A stretch of 16,091 bases of DNA from JAICKN01 sp036491415 (GCA_036491415.1 DASXCC010000270.1:1-16091), one strand, 5' to 3'. Numbered from the stretch's first letter, positions 7,300 through 14,333 are shown. Numbers and translations: made by a program. The notes: generated by a model from the letters alone, not told the origin.

Positions 7300-7495
7300 C
7301 TTCTGAACTGGGAGGCGTGGTCGGCGTACTGGTGTTCTTGGGTTCTTCAGGCTGACCCTTCATCGCGTCTTTAAAACCACGAATTCCTTCGCCCAAACCT
7401 TTGCCGAATTCAGGCAACTTCCGCGGTCCAAAAATGATTAGCGCAATGATTGCGATAATTAAAATATGCGTTGGCTGAAATAAACCGTCCAACAT
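7289..7495 (-). CDS. tatA: Twin-arginine translocase subunit TatA/E
   Basis: This 68-residue protein forms the pore-type component of the Tat system, which exports folded, often cofactor-loaded proteins across the inner membrane. It has one N-terminal membrane segment (THILIIAIIALIIF, about 9-22), the hinge FGPRKLPEFGKGLGEGI (the family FG motif followed by the amphipathic helix) and a polar tail rich in Pro, Thr and Ser. Size is typical. The start is well supported: AAGGAGG lies 5 nt before the ATG (plus-strand 7501-7507). No tatB or tatC is adjacent, as in genomes where tat genes are scattered. TatA versus TatB or TatE cannot be settled absolutely; the short length and tail favour TatA/E. 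A 14-bp hyphenated palindrome (TAACTT-TC-AAGTTA, 7523-7536) lies just upstream. Confidence 0.93.
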   Translation of the reverse strand: MLDGLFQPTHILIIAIIALIIFGPRKLPEFGKGLGEGIRGFKDAMKGQPEEPKNTSTPTTPPSSEVKS

Positions 7496-7522
7496 AGAAA
7501 CCTCCTTGACGCGTACCGATGC

Positions 7523-7536
7523 TAACTTTCAAGTTA
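7523..7536. promoter_or_regulatory. Hyphenated palindrome upstream of tatA
   Basis: TAACTT-TC-AAGTTA has perfect 6-bp arms and ends 28 bp from the tatA start on the minus-strand side. Size and position suit a repressor or activator site, but no matching regulator is identified. Confidence 0.25.
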
Positions 7537-7701
7537 CCGGAGTCGGAAGTCCCAGTCAACTGCTTCATGGCTTTAGGAAACCTCGCCTGACAGGCCCATC
7601 TTCTGCATTTGTGTTTACTGTTCGGTAACACTGACCTTGGTTATCTTTCTCATTCTTCGCGACATGGGCTATTTTGCTTTAAACCTTCTTCATTCTATTC
7701 A

Positions 7702-9312
7702 GTGAGGATTTTTACTTTGCGTTGCAGGGCTGCAGTGTTGGCGGCAATCGGCGGTATTCTTTTTCTGGTCTCCCCTTGTTTGGCTCAATCTAGCTTCGTT
7801 CAATCTGGTTTCGCTCAATCGAATATCAATTCTGTAGAAATTCAGCCGCTGACCTGCGATCAGATGATGGCCTGGCTCGCGGGCGGTGTATCGAGCGCGC
7901 GCCTTGCGCGAATGGTGCAGCAGTATGGAATCTCTTTTCGAGTGGATGACGCGAATCGCGCGGCATTAAAAGAAGCTGGAGTTGAAGCGGTTTTGCTGAA
8001 TACTGTGTCGCGGGCGCAAAGCGCGGCAGCCGGGAACTGCTCCGCGAAGTTGGCCAAGGTTGCCAGCCTCGCGCACCATGGCGGTTACAACGATCATTAT
8101 CAGAACGATCACTATCATTATTACTACGAAGATGCGGAAGCTTCGTTGCGCAGGCTGATCGAAAATGATGCCGCAAATTCCGCGCTTCATTTCGCGCTGG
8201 CTTACATTCGTTCGCAGCAAGGCGACTGGGACGAAGCTTTCGATGAATACTCCGAAGCAAAGCGTTACATGCCGGCCCTTCCCGAAATTCATTCGCGGCT
8301 GGCCTACGATTTTTATATTTCCAACGACGGCGACAATACCATTGCCGAAGCGCGCACTGCTTTGAGCCTTGATCCGCGAAATGCGGAAGGCTATCGCGTC
8401 CTGGGGCTTGGCCTTTATACAAATGAAAAGTTTGACGCTGCGATGCATGCCTTCGAGGAATCATTACGACTGCAGAAGGAAAATCCTGAAACCTATTTTG
8501 GCATTGCGCGGATGCGGGAAGCGCAGCACGAAACCCCGGCTGCCATCGCTGCCTACAGAAAAGCCCTCGCGCAAAAATCGGACTACTGGCAGGCGCACAA
8601 CGCGCTTGGATTGATTTTTCTTCAGCAAAACAAATCGGCTGCGGCCATTCAGGAATTCAAGCTGGCCAAACAAAGCTCTCCTGTGGAACTAAGCGTGCGC
8701 TCGAATTTGAGCAATGCCTACATGCAAGACAGAAATTACGATGCAGCCATCGCGGAATTACATGCCTTGTTTCGCATTAAGCCCGATTGGAGGTCAGGTC
8801 ACACTTCCCTGGGGCGCGCTTTCATGGCTAAGCACGAATACGATGCCGCCATTCCTGAGTTCCGCATCGCCTTGGAAGAAGATCCGACAGCCGCCGTTCC
8901 ACATGAGGCGCTCGGTCAAGCGCTCTTATTGACGCACAACGATCGTGAGGCCCTGCGCGAGCTGCGGGTGGCCGTTTCGCTTGATCCAGATTCCGCCGCG
9001 GCCCATTACGCCCTCGGTACGGCTTTCTATGGCGACAAAAACTGGACCGAGGCCGCGCAAGAATTTCAGCAGGCATTGCGTTTGCATCCCGATGCGCAAA
9101 ACCATTATTCCCTGGCGGCATGTCTGATCAGCATGGGGCAATATGCCGAAGCTTTGAGCGAATTGAACGTGGCTCTGGCATTGAAGCCGCAGGAAAGCCT
9201 TTATCGCAGTCGCAAGCAGGAACTGCTTCGCCTGATGAAGGCTTCCAGCGTTGCAACGCGCGAAATCTCTTCCGTCCTCGGCAATTCCCAAACAGCCGCA
9301 TCGCCAAAATAA
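7702..9312 (+). CDS. Exported TPR protein with about nine repeats
   Basis: From GTG 7702 the product is 536 residues. The frame is open to 7609 (a TTG), but GTG 7702 gives a clean Sec signal peptide (VRIFTLRCRAAVLAAIGGILFL, then SPCLAQS), so I prefer it; its Shine-Dalgarno is poor. Next come a 3x5-residue repeat (AQSSF VQSGF AQSNI), a small helical domain (about 50-103, LTCDQMMAWLAGGVSSARLA to GVEAVLLNTV) and a His/Tyr-rich stretch (125-142). The rest is consecutive TPRs of 34 residues, for example YRVLGLGLYTNEKFDAAMHA, AHNALGLIFLQQNKSAAAIQ and AHYALGTAFYGDKNWTEAAQ. TPR arrays mediate protein-protein contacts; no catalytic residues are seen. It is probably periplasmic. Partners are unknown, and no terminator is visible after the stop at 9312. 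Confidence 0.85.
   Translation: MRIFTLRCRAAVLAAIGGILFLVSPCLAQSSFVQSGFAQSNINSVEIQPLTCDQMMAWLAGGVSSARLARMVQQYGISFRVDDANRAALKEAGVEAVLLNTVSRAQSAAAGNCSAKLAKVASLAHHGGYNDHYQNDHYHYYYEDAEASLRRLIENDAANSALHFALAYIRSQQGDWDEAFDEYSEAKRYMPALPEIHSRLAYDFYISNDGDNTIAEARTALSLDPRNAEGYRVLGLGLYTNEKFDAAMHAFEESLRLQKENPETYFGIARMREAQHETPAAIAAYRKALAQKSDYWQAHNALGLIFLQQNKSAAAIQEFKLAKQSSPVELSVRSNLSNAYMQDRNYDAAIAELHALFRIKPDWRSGHTSLGRAFMAKHEYDAAIPEFRIALEEDPTAAVPHEALGQALLLTHNDREALRELRVAVSLDPDSAAAHYALGTAFYGDKNWTEAAQEFQQALRLHPDAQNHYSLAACLISMGQYAEALSELNVALALKPQESLYRSRKQELLRLMKASSVATREISSVLGNSQTAASPK
7783..7827 (+). repeat. Three 15-nt in-frame repeats at the signal-peptide junction
   Basis: Units start at 7783, 7798 and 7813, each of the form G(C/T)TCAATC followed by seven variable bases, encoding AQSSF, VQSGF and AQSNI. 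They sit at the predicted signal peptidase cleavage site, so each copy brings a possible cleavage site. Confidence 0.6.
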
Positions 9313-9365
9313 GCACACCCCAAGATCCTGTTTCGCCGGAAATGCAAAAGACTTCAGTGCACCAT

Positions 9366-9378
9366 GGGTCAATGACCC
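9366..9378. promoter_or_regulatory. GGGTCA-A-TGACCC palindrome upstream of the zinc-ribbon gene
   Basis: This is a perfect 6-bp inverted repeat with a single central base, 84 bp upstream of the ATG at 9463. A -10-like TAGAAT (9420-9425) lies between, with no good -35 at 17 bp. The position suits an activator or repressor site; no regulator is identified. Confidence 0.3.
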
Positions 9379-9462
9379 TTATGAACTGCGGTGACCTCGG
9401 CGTTTGGGGCTGTTCCGCCTAGAATGAACCCATCTGGAAGACAATTCATTCGGAGTTTAGCA

Positions 9463-10101
9463 ATGAATCCCATTTCCTCCTCCTACTCCAGCGCAGTTGC
9501 CGCGGCCCCAGCCCTTCAAACAGCAGTCGCCGCCAAAAGCAACGGCAATATCAATATCAATATTAATGAGCCCGGAACCGCGCCAGTCGTACAAGGGTAT
9601 GGCTTGCCTTGTTTGAAGTGCCGCACTTATTACGATTCCAATTTGTCTTCTTGCCCTGTCTGCCACGAATCAAAACGAGTCGCCGTCAATGCCGTTTCGG
9701 TGCCCACCACGACTCCCGAAACTAAGGACTCTACCTTGGTGGAAGAGCAACGCAAACGTTTCACCCAGGAGCTCAATCCGGAGGCTTACGCTTCCACTTC
9801 TACTTTGCCCATGCCGTCCCCGGCAGTGTGTGCATTGGAGGGGAACCATACGGATGAGCCCGAAGTCGCAGAAGTTTGCCAAAGCTGCTATGCAACTTTG
9901 CAGAACCGTGCCGACCTGATGGAAGCGGCGTTGCACATCGATTTGAAAGAAGCGGCGCAAATCGTATATGAGGCGGTCTGGTCGGACCCTTCAGATCCGA
10001 CCAAGACTTATCAGAACGCCGCACAGTCGCTGCTGGGCGAACTTCACAAGCGAGCTGGATTTTCCGCGCTTGTCGGGCAGATTCATCCGCTGTCGCATTA
10101 A
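9463..10101 (+). CDS. Cysteine-rich zinc-ribbon-like protein of unknown function
   Basis: The product is 212 residues from ATG 9463, chosen because GGAG lies 7 nt upstream; an in-frame ATG at 9391 lacks this support. The N-terminus is low-complexity (Ala/Ser-rich, then GNINININEPG). The first metal-site candidate is CLKC-x10-CPVC (C50, C53, C64, C67), a typical zinc ribbon. A second cluster, C123, H129 and CQSC (C139, C142), could be another zinc site. The last third is helical (MEAALHIDLKEAAQIVYEAVW and KTYQNAAQSLLGELHKRAGF). There is no signal peptide or membrane segment, so it is cytosolic. I do not recognise the family. A DNA/RNA-binding or redox-sensing role is possible but not shown. 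It stands alone between the TPR gene and a convergent gene. Confidence 0.75.
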   Translation: MNPISSSYSSAVAAAPALQTAVAAKSNGNINININEPGTAPVVQGYGLPCLKCRTYYDSNLSSCPVCHESKRVAVNAVSVPTTTPETKDSTLVEEQRKRFTQELNPEAYASTSTLPMPSPAVCALEGNHTDEPEVAEVCQSCYATLQNRADLMEAALHIDLKEAAQIVYEAVWSDPSDPTKTYQNAAQSLLGELHKRAGFSALVGQIHPLSH

Positions 10102-10148
10102 TCAAGCAAAGCTACCATTCATTGAGCGGCCATCGTTATTAAGCGCAA

Positions 10149-10571
10149 TTATTCCGCGGGCACCTGAAATTCTCCGCGAATGAATGGCTTAATTCCATCC
10201 CGCCCTGTCAGTCGCAGGCAAAGCAATTTGCCTTCCCGCTCCAGATCAATGTGAAAATCGAAAAAAGGACAGCACTTGCTTTCTGCCGCGGCCCACTGCG
10301 CCAGCTCCGTCATGGAAATTTTCGCTGGGTTAAATTGGAACTCGTAGCCTTTCGGCATTTCTACGATGTTGTTTCGAGTGGCGATGATTTTATCCGTCAA
10401 CTCCTTGTGGCGCGTTCTTTCCTGGGGATTGAGCGCCTTCGCATTGCAGTAAAACTGTGGCTGCGCCGCAGTCATAGGAGGATTCACTTCCTGTATATGA
10501 GCGTTTGCGTGCATAAAAACTCCACTGCCGGCGATCGTTAGAGCGATTGCGGCGCGATTGAAACTTTTCAT
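10149..10571 (-). CDS. Small exported CCPF-motif protein, predicted MerR-controlled
   Basis: This is a 140-residue protein. ATG 10571 is chosen because AAAGGAG lies 9 nt upstream. It has a Sec-like signal sequence (MKSFNRAAIALTIAGSGVFMHANA), then a compact domain: FYCNAKALNPQERTRHKEL (40-58), EMPKGYEFQFNP (71-82), WAAAESKCCPFFDFHIDLE (93-111) and LCLRLTGRDGIKPFIRGEF (117-135). Adjacent cysteines C100-C101 sit in a xxCCPFFxF context, with C42 and C118 elsewhere. From memory, small proteins with WxxxExxCCPFxxF and LRLTGxxG occur next to merR and mer genes; they are usually cytosolic, so the signal peptide here is unusual. Function is unknown; binding of a soft metal or thiol reagent is inference. 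It is divergent from the MerR gene with a diagnostic promoter between. Confidence 0.82.
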   Translation of the reverse strand: MKSFNRAAIALTIAGSGVFMHANAHIQEVNPPMTAAQPQFYCNAKALNPQERTRHKELTDKIIATRNNIVEMPKGYEFQFNPAKISMTELAQWAAAESKCCPFFDFHIDLEREGKLLCLRLTGRDGIKPFIRGEFQVPAE

Positions 10572-10610
10572 GGTGTTGTTCTCCTTTCGCATTGCCATGC
10601 GAATATTCTG

Positions 10611-10641
10611 ATGCTAAAAGTTAAAGTTAACTTTAAGTCAA
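10611..10641 (-). promoter_or_regulatory. MerR-type promoter/operator with 19-bp spacer
   Basis: On the minus strand TTGACT (10641-10636) and TAGCAT (10616-10611) are separated by 19 bp, the overlong spacer that defines promoters activated by MerR-family DNA twisting. A perfect 16-bp palindrome, TTAAAGTTAACTTTAA (10621-10636), occupies most of the spacer, as MerR operators do. It faces the CCPF-protein gene, with transcription starting about 30-35 bp upstream of its ATG, and lies immediately beside the MerR gene's own start. Confidence 0.75.
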
Positions 10642-10658
10642 GGGCTTTCTGAGGAACC

Positions 10659-11141
10659 ATGAAAATTGGAGAACTTGCCGGTCGTACGGATTTGAACGCC
10701 TCGGCCATTCGCTATTACGAACAGTGCGGGCTTTTACCCGCTCCCTTTCGCCGTGGCGGCCAGCGTTTGTATAGCAGCGATACGGTTCATCGCATCCTTC
10801 TGATTCGCTTCGCCAGCGATATGGGTTTCACTCTGGACGAAATCCGGCTTTTTCTCAATGGTTTGCGGGAAAACGCGCCGGTCGGTCCTCGATGGAAAAA
10901 GCTCGCTGACCGGAAGATTAAAGAGGTGAATGCCACGGTGGAACGATTACGGCTGCTTAAATCGCTCCTGGAGCATTTGTTGGGGTGTAAATGCGCTTCG
11001 CTGCAGATGTGTGTCGAAAAGCTCAGTTTGAGCCCGACTATGCCGGTGCTTCACCGCTCGGCAAATAAGCATCGGTCGGCAAATCAACATCGTTCTGCGA
11101 ATCAACGTCGAAAAAAAGCGGCTTCCCCAAAGTTGGTTTGA
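10659..11141 (+). CDS. MerR-family transcriptional regulator with C-terminal cysteine cluster
   Basis: This is a 160-residue protein. The N-terminal winged helix is classic: MKIGELAGRTDLNASAIRYY (1-20), then EQCGLLPAPFRRGGQRLYSS (21-40), followed by IRFASDMGFTLDEIRLFL (49-66). A dimerisation helix runs about 80-108 (KLADRKIKEVNATVERLRLLKSLLEHLL). The effector-binding end is GCKCASLQMC (109-118; C110, C112, C118), a Cys-x-Cys-x5-Cys pattern suited to a thiophilic metal or redox signal. The tail is odd: HRSANK, HRSANQ, HRSANQ (132-149), then RRKKAASPKLV, a low-complexity basic extension from an 18-nt tandem repeat. GAGG lies 4 nt before the ATG. It is divergent from the CCPF gene and probably its activator/repressor; ada follows after 49 bp. 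Which ligand it senses cannot be told. Confidence 0.92.
   Translation: MKIGELAGRTDLNASAIRYYEQCGLLPAPFRRGGQRLYSSDTVHRILLIRFASDMGFTLDEIRLFLNGLRENAPVGPRWKKLADRKIKEVNATVERLRLLKSLLEHLLGCKCASLQMCVEKLSLSPTMPVLHRSANKHRSANQHRSANQRRKKAASPKLV
11052..11105 (+). repeat. Three 18-nt in-frame tandem repeats in the MerR tail
   Basis: Units 11052-11069, 11070-11087 and 11088-11105 encode HRSANK, HRSANQ and HRSANQ. Differences between units are mostly at synonymous or third positions, so the array is not brand new. Confidence 0.8.
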
Positions 11142-11190
11142 CCGCAAGATCTGGATATTTCACTGTTGCCTGCGCATCTACACTCAGGTC

Positions 11191-12384
11191 ATGACAAGCC
11201 AGATCGGGACAAATAAAGACATGACCACCAATGACGCAGCAAACAACGGCCTGACAACGAATGCGATACTCAACTTTGCGGAAGTACTGGAAGCCGAAGT
11301 ACTGGAAGAAGACGTGAACAAGGTCGACGCGAAGATCAACGAAAACCGGTGTTGGGATGCAGTCGTGGCCCGCGATTCCTCGCAGGACGGCGAATTTGTG
11401 TTTGCAGTTTCTTCCACGGGAATTTATTGTCGGCCATCCTGCCCGGCAAAACGGCCGCGCCGTACGAACGTGGAATTTTTCCGTGTTCCCCAGGACGCTG
11501 AAAAGGCCGGATATCGCGCGTGTTTGCGATGCCGTCCTCGAGCTGCGAGCGGCAGCAGGCAATCTGAATTGACCAAAGCCATTTGCCACTACATCGAGCA
11601 ATGTCTTGATAAAAATGTAACGCTCACGCAGCTTGCGAAAGTCTTCACGCAAAGTCCGTTTCACCTGCAGCGTACGTTCAAGGCCGCCTTGGGAGTGACG
11701 CCGCATGCCTATGCGGAATCGCTGCGCATGGACCAGCTTAAGCAAAACTTGCGCGCCGGCCATTCGGTCACGCGGGCGATGTATGACGCGGGGTTTAGCT
11801 CCAGCAGCCGGTTGTATGAACGCACTTCCTCGCAGTTGGGCATGACTCCCGATAAATATCGTCGGGGTGCGATCGCGGCTGCGATTCGTTATACGTGCGC
11901 TGATTCGCCTTTAGGGCGCATGCTGATTGCCGCTACCGACAAAGGCATCTGCGCGATTCAGTTCGCCGACACCGACGCTGAACTGGAGCAGGGATTGCGG
12001 CGAGAATTTCCCTTTGCCATTTTGCAGAAAGCAACCAGCAGCTCGTTTCCCTGGAAAAACGACCTCCTCCATTCCATGCGCGGCAAAAAGTTGCAGAACG
12101 AACTGCCTCTCGATATTCAGGCGACCGCATTCCAACGCCGTGTCTGGGAATATCTGCAATCCATTCCCTTCGGCACGAGCCAGAGCTATTCGGAAGTTGC
12201 AAAGGGAATCGGCGCGCCCAACGCGACCCGCGCCGTGGCCCGAGCTTGCGCGACCAATCGCATTGCCGTGGCGATTCCTTGCCACCGTGTAGTGCGGAGT
12301 ACCGCCGGGATGGGCGGATATCGGTGGGGTGTCGAACGCAAGAAGAAATTATTGGAGCTGGAGAAATCCGGAGCACAGGCCTGA
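11191..12384 (+). CDS. ada: Bifunctional Ada: methylphosphotriester sensor, AraC-type activator and O6-methylguanine-DNA methyltransferase
   Basis: The 397 residues contain all three Ada parts. The Ada zinc domain is GEFVFAVSSTGIYCRPSC to CLRCRP, with C80, C84, C111 and C114 matching E. coli C38, C42, C69 and C72 in spacing (C80 is the methylphosphotriester acceptor). The AraC-type HTH domain spans about 127-225 (LTQLAKVFTQSPFHLQRTFKAALGVTP; AMYDAGFSSSSRLYE). The C-terminal AGT domain (about 232-390) carries IPCHRVVRS with acceptor C364, plus FQRRVWEYLQSIPFGTSQSYSEVA. It repairs alkylated DNA and, once methylated, activates the adaptive response. The N-terminus is about 40 residues longer than in E. 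coli Ada and includes a duplicated EVLEAEVLEE; ATG 11221 is a possible shorter start. No alkA or alkB is nearby. Confidence 0.96.
   Translation: MTSQIGTNKDMTTNDAANNGLTTNAILNFAEVLEAEVLEEDVNKVDAKINENRCWDAVVARDSSQDGEFVFAVSSTGIYCRPSCPAKRPRRTNVEFFRVPQDAEKAGYRACLRCRPRAASGSRQSELTKAICHYIEQCLDKNVTLTQLAKVFTQSPFHLQRTFKAALGVTPHAYAESLRMDQLKQNLRAGHSVTRAMYDAGFSSSSRLYERTSSQLGMTPDKYRRGAIAAAIRYTCADSPLGRMLIAATDKGICAIQFADTDAELEQGLRREFPFAILQKATSSSFPWKNDLLHSMRGKKLQNELPLDIQATAFQRRVWEYLQSIPFGTSQSYSEVAKGIGAPNATRAVARACATNRIAVAIPCHRVVRSTAGMGGYRWGVERKKKLLELEKSGAQA
11281..11310 (+). repeat. 15-nt tandem duplication in the ada N-terminal extension
   Basis: GAAGTACTGGAAGCC (11281-11295) is followed by GAAGTACTGGAAGAA (11296-11310), with 13 of 15 identical, encoding EVLEA and EVLEE. 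It is in frame and lies outside the conserved Ada domains. Confidence 0.75.
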
Positions 12385-12718
12385 TTCGCTGATTCCGATG
12401 TACAAGCTGGGCGGAAAAGTTACCGGCCACACGCGAAAGTGCACGTGGTCCAGGCCTTGTAAAACTCGTACAGATGGTACAAGCCCATCACGCATGCCCT
12501 GGAACATCCCACTCCAGAAGTGCGGATTGTCGAAGGGCCGGAACTCCGCGCCAATCAAGGGCTTCAGCCTTTCGGGGCCTCCGCTCGGCTCTCCGCAGAG
12601 GTACATTTTTTCTTCTCATACCAAAGTAATGATTGGACTTACCAAAGCTCATGGTCATGGGACATCTGGCCGCTCCGGGCCGCCGATGAGATGTTGAGAA
12701 TGTCCGGAAAGGCCTGAA
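12385..12718. other. 334-bp unexplained stretch between ada and a small gene
   Basis: There is no recognisable gene, yet several long open frames cross it on both strands. On the minus strand, 12606-12349 reads MYLCGEPSGGPERLKPLIGA and continues through a FRPFDNPHFWSGMFQGM stretch. In a neighbouring minus frame the text near 12495-12422 reads GLYHLYEFYKAW and stops at once, as if a frame had slipped. On the plus strand 12520-12717 is also open and ends one base before the next gene's ATG. A stem-like segment (CCTC to GAGG, about 12578-12601) followed by TACATTTTTT on the plus strand could end the ada transcript. It could be a decayed gene, a dispersed repeat or a structured RNA. Confidence 0.35.
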
Positions 12719-13111
12719 ATGAGCACACAAGAATATCTCGACGACATTCATATTCGCATCCTGCGCGTGACTGAAGATCTGCGCGTGATTCAGCGCGAAC
12801 TAAACTGTGCCGCCATGGAAGCCCCCGGAGATCCAGAGTTGATGGAAGCGTTGAGCCAACTGCCGGAAATGGAATCGATACAGGTATTGCGCTCCGCGCT
12901 CGACCAGATGCGCCACTTTCTTTGGTTCTATGTGCAGATCATGACCAACGAATCCGACGAGGCTGACCGCCTGCGCCAGACAATGCGCCAGCGGCCCTCG
13001 GACGATTTTGTGATGAAAGCTGAAGCCAGCTTGATTGAAAAAATTAAGCAGGCGAACGATCAGACGATCATCCGCTATTTGGCGGAAGCCAAACACCGCA
13101 AGCCCAACTAA
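12719..13111 (+). CDS. Small hypothetical helical protein
   Basis: This 130-residue cytosolic protein has no signal peptide, membrane segment or cysteine-based metal site (one Cys, about residue 30). It looks all-helical: STQEYLDDIHIRILRVTEDLRVIQRELN, then VLRSALDQMRHFLWFYVQIM, then EADRLRQTMRQRP and MKAEASLIEKIKQANDQTII. Charge is mixed and heptad-like spacing is visible, so dimerisation is plausible. GGAAAGG lies 6 nt before the ATG. I recognise no family. It is convergent with nagA (24 bp between stops) and lies after the unexplained 12385-12718 stretch, so transcription from the ada side cannot be excluded. The function is not inferable. Confidence 0.65.
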   Translation: MSTQEYLDDIHIRILRVTEDLRVIQRELNCAAMEAPGDPELMEALSQLPEMESIQVLRSALDQMRHFLWFYVQIMTNESDEADRLRQTMRQRPSDDFVMKAEASLIEKIKQANDQTIIRYLAEAKHRKPN

Positions 13112-13135
13112 GTAGCTGGTTAAATTTTTGGGGAG

Positions 13136-14287
13136 TTAAATTTCTGCGCCGCGAAGAATGGTTTTCTTTAGTTCTCCGGTGTTGCTGAGAACCAGAAAAT
13201 TCGCTTGTGCGCCTGCTTTTAAAATCCCACAATCAGTGCCGGAAGCTTTTGCAGGGTTTAACGTGGCCGGCCGCAGCGCTTGCTGCAACTCAAGGTTTGC
13301 AAACTGCATTGCGTTGCTCACAGCTTTATCCATGGTAAGAATACTTCCCGCTAATTTGCCGTTTGCCGCGAGGCAACGCCCGTCTTTCACTTCAAATTCA
13401 AACGTCCCTAAGTGGTAGCGGCCATCAGGCATATCCGTGGCTGCGTTTGCATCCGTAACTAAGATCGTTCCGTCGATGCCCTTGGCCTGCAAAACTAGAC
13501 GCACAGTGACCGGATCCACGTGGATGCCATCGGCAATGACCTCTGTCATCAGATTTGAATTCGTGAGCGCCTCGCCCAGAATTCCCGGATCGCGATGATC
13601 GAATGGCGGCATCGCATTGAAAATATGGGTAATGTTCCGCGCTCCGGCGGCAACTCCGGCCCGGGCTTGCGCAAGATTTGCATCCGAGTGCCCCATGCTT
13701 ATGCGCACGCCACGCTTTGCAGCTTCGGCGATTACTTCAATCGCGCCTTCCAACTCCGGAGCAATCGTCATCACGCGAATGTGTCCGCGCGAAGCCTGCC
13801 AAAACTGGTTGAACAATTTCACTGTGGGCTTTAGCAGGTCCGCCGGGGGATGTACTCCTCGCCGGGCATGATTCAGAAATGGCCCTTCAATATGAATTCC
13901 TAAAGGCTGCGAGCCCTGGCCATTCTCCGCAAACTTTTCAATCGCCGTCGCCAGCCGATCCAGGGAAGCCAGGATTGTGTCGAGCGAAGCGGTGACCGTA
14001 GTCGGCAGATAGCTTGTTACGCCATGCTTGGCGAGCACGCCTTGAATAATTGGCAGAGAAGATGCATCCGCGTCCATTACATCCCGCCCACCGCCGCCGT
14101 GCATGTGGATGTCCATGTATCCCGGCGCGAGGACCGCATCGCCGTACTCAACAAGCTTTGCGTTGGCCGGAATTGCACTGGCGCTGCGAGAAGTAATTTC
14201 CGCAATCGTCCGCCCATCCACGAGAAGCAGCGGCTGCTCGATATGCTCCAACGGCGTGTACAGCGACTTGGCAGTAAAAGCGATCAT
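13136..14287 (-). CDS. nagA: N-acetylglucosamine-6-phosphate deacetylase
   Basis: This 383-residue amidohydrolase converts GlcNAc-6-phosphate to glucosamine-6-phosphate plus acetate, in amino-sugar use and peptidoglycan recycling in the cytosol. The motifs are in order: LAPGYMDIHMHGGGG (53-67, H61 and H63 of the metal site), IHIEGPFLN (131-139; metal ligand E134), SMGHSDA (197-203, H200), THIFNAM (220-226, H221), IADGIHV (251-257; substrate-binding His) and LVTDANAA (276-283, catalytic D279). LAGSILTMDKAV near the C-terminus is also typical. Length is normal. The ATG at 14287 lacks a good Shine-Dalgarno. No nagB or PTS gene is adjacent. Upstream lies a four-copy ~17-nt tandem repeat that could hold regulatory sites. 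Confidence 0.96.
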   Translation of the reverse strand: MIAFTAKSLYTPLEHIEQPLLLVDGRTIAEITSRSASAIPANAKLVEYGDAVLAPGYMDIHMHGGGGRDVMDADASSLPIIQGVLAKHGVTSYLPTTVTASLDTILASLDRLATAIEKFAENGQGSQPLGIHIEGPFLNHARRGVHPPADLLKPTVKLFNQFWQASRGHIRVMTIAPELEGAIEVIAEAAKRGVRISMGHSDANLAQARAGVAAGARNITHIFNAMPPFDHRDPGILGEALTNSNLMTEVIADGIHVDPVTVRLVLQAKGIDGTILVTDANAATDMPDGRYHLGTFEFEVKDGRCLAANGKLAGSILTMDKAVSNAMQFANLELQQALRPATLNPAKASGTDCGILKAGAQANFLVLSNTGELKKTILRGAEI

Positions 14288-14333
14288 GCGCTAAAGGACG
14301 GCATATTAAAAATCTGGCTCATTCAAATGCTTG

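Noticed and set aside
7611..7630. Imperfect dyad GTGTTTAC/GTAACAC upstream of the TPR gene
   Set aside because: The arms need a bulge, and there is no supporting promoter element or second site.
7609..7701. Longer N-terminus for the exported TPR protein from TTG 7609
   Set aside because: The extra 31 residues would put a polar stretch before a complete signal peptide that starts naturally at GTG 7702.
8926..9372. Long antisense open frame under the exported TPR gene
   Set aside because: It lies opposite a clear TPR gene, has no domain, and its openness follows from the codon use of the sense gene.
11038..11763. 241-codon minus-strand frame across merR and ada
   Set aside because: It spans the conserved zinc and HTH domains of ada on the other strand and has no protein family features.
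12719..13111. Toxin-antitoxin partner assignment for the 130-residue hypothetical
   Set aside because: It is small and helical, but no second small gene overlaps it and no antitoxin or toxin motif is seen.
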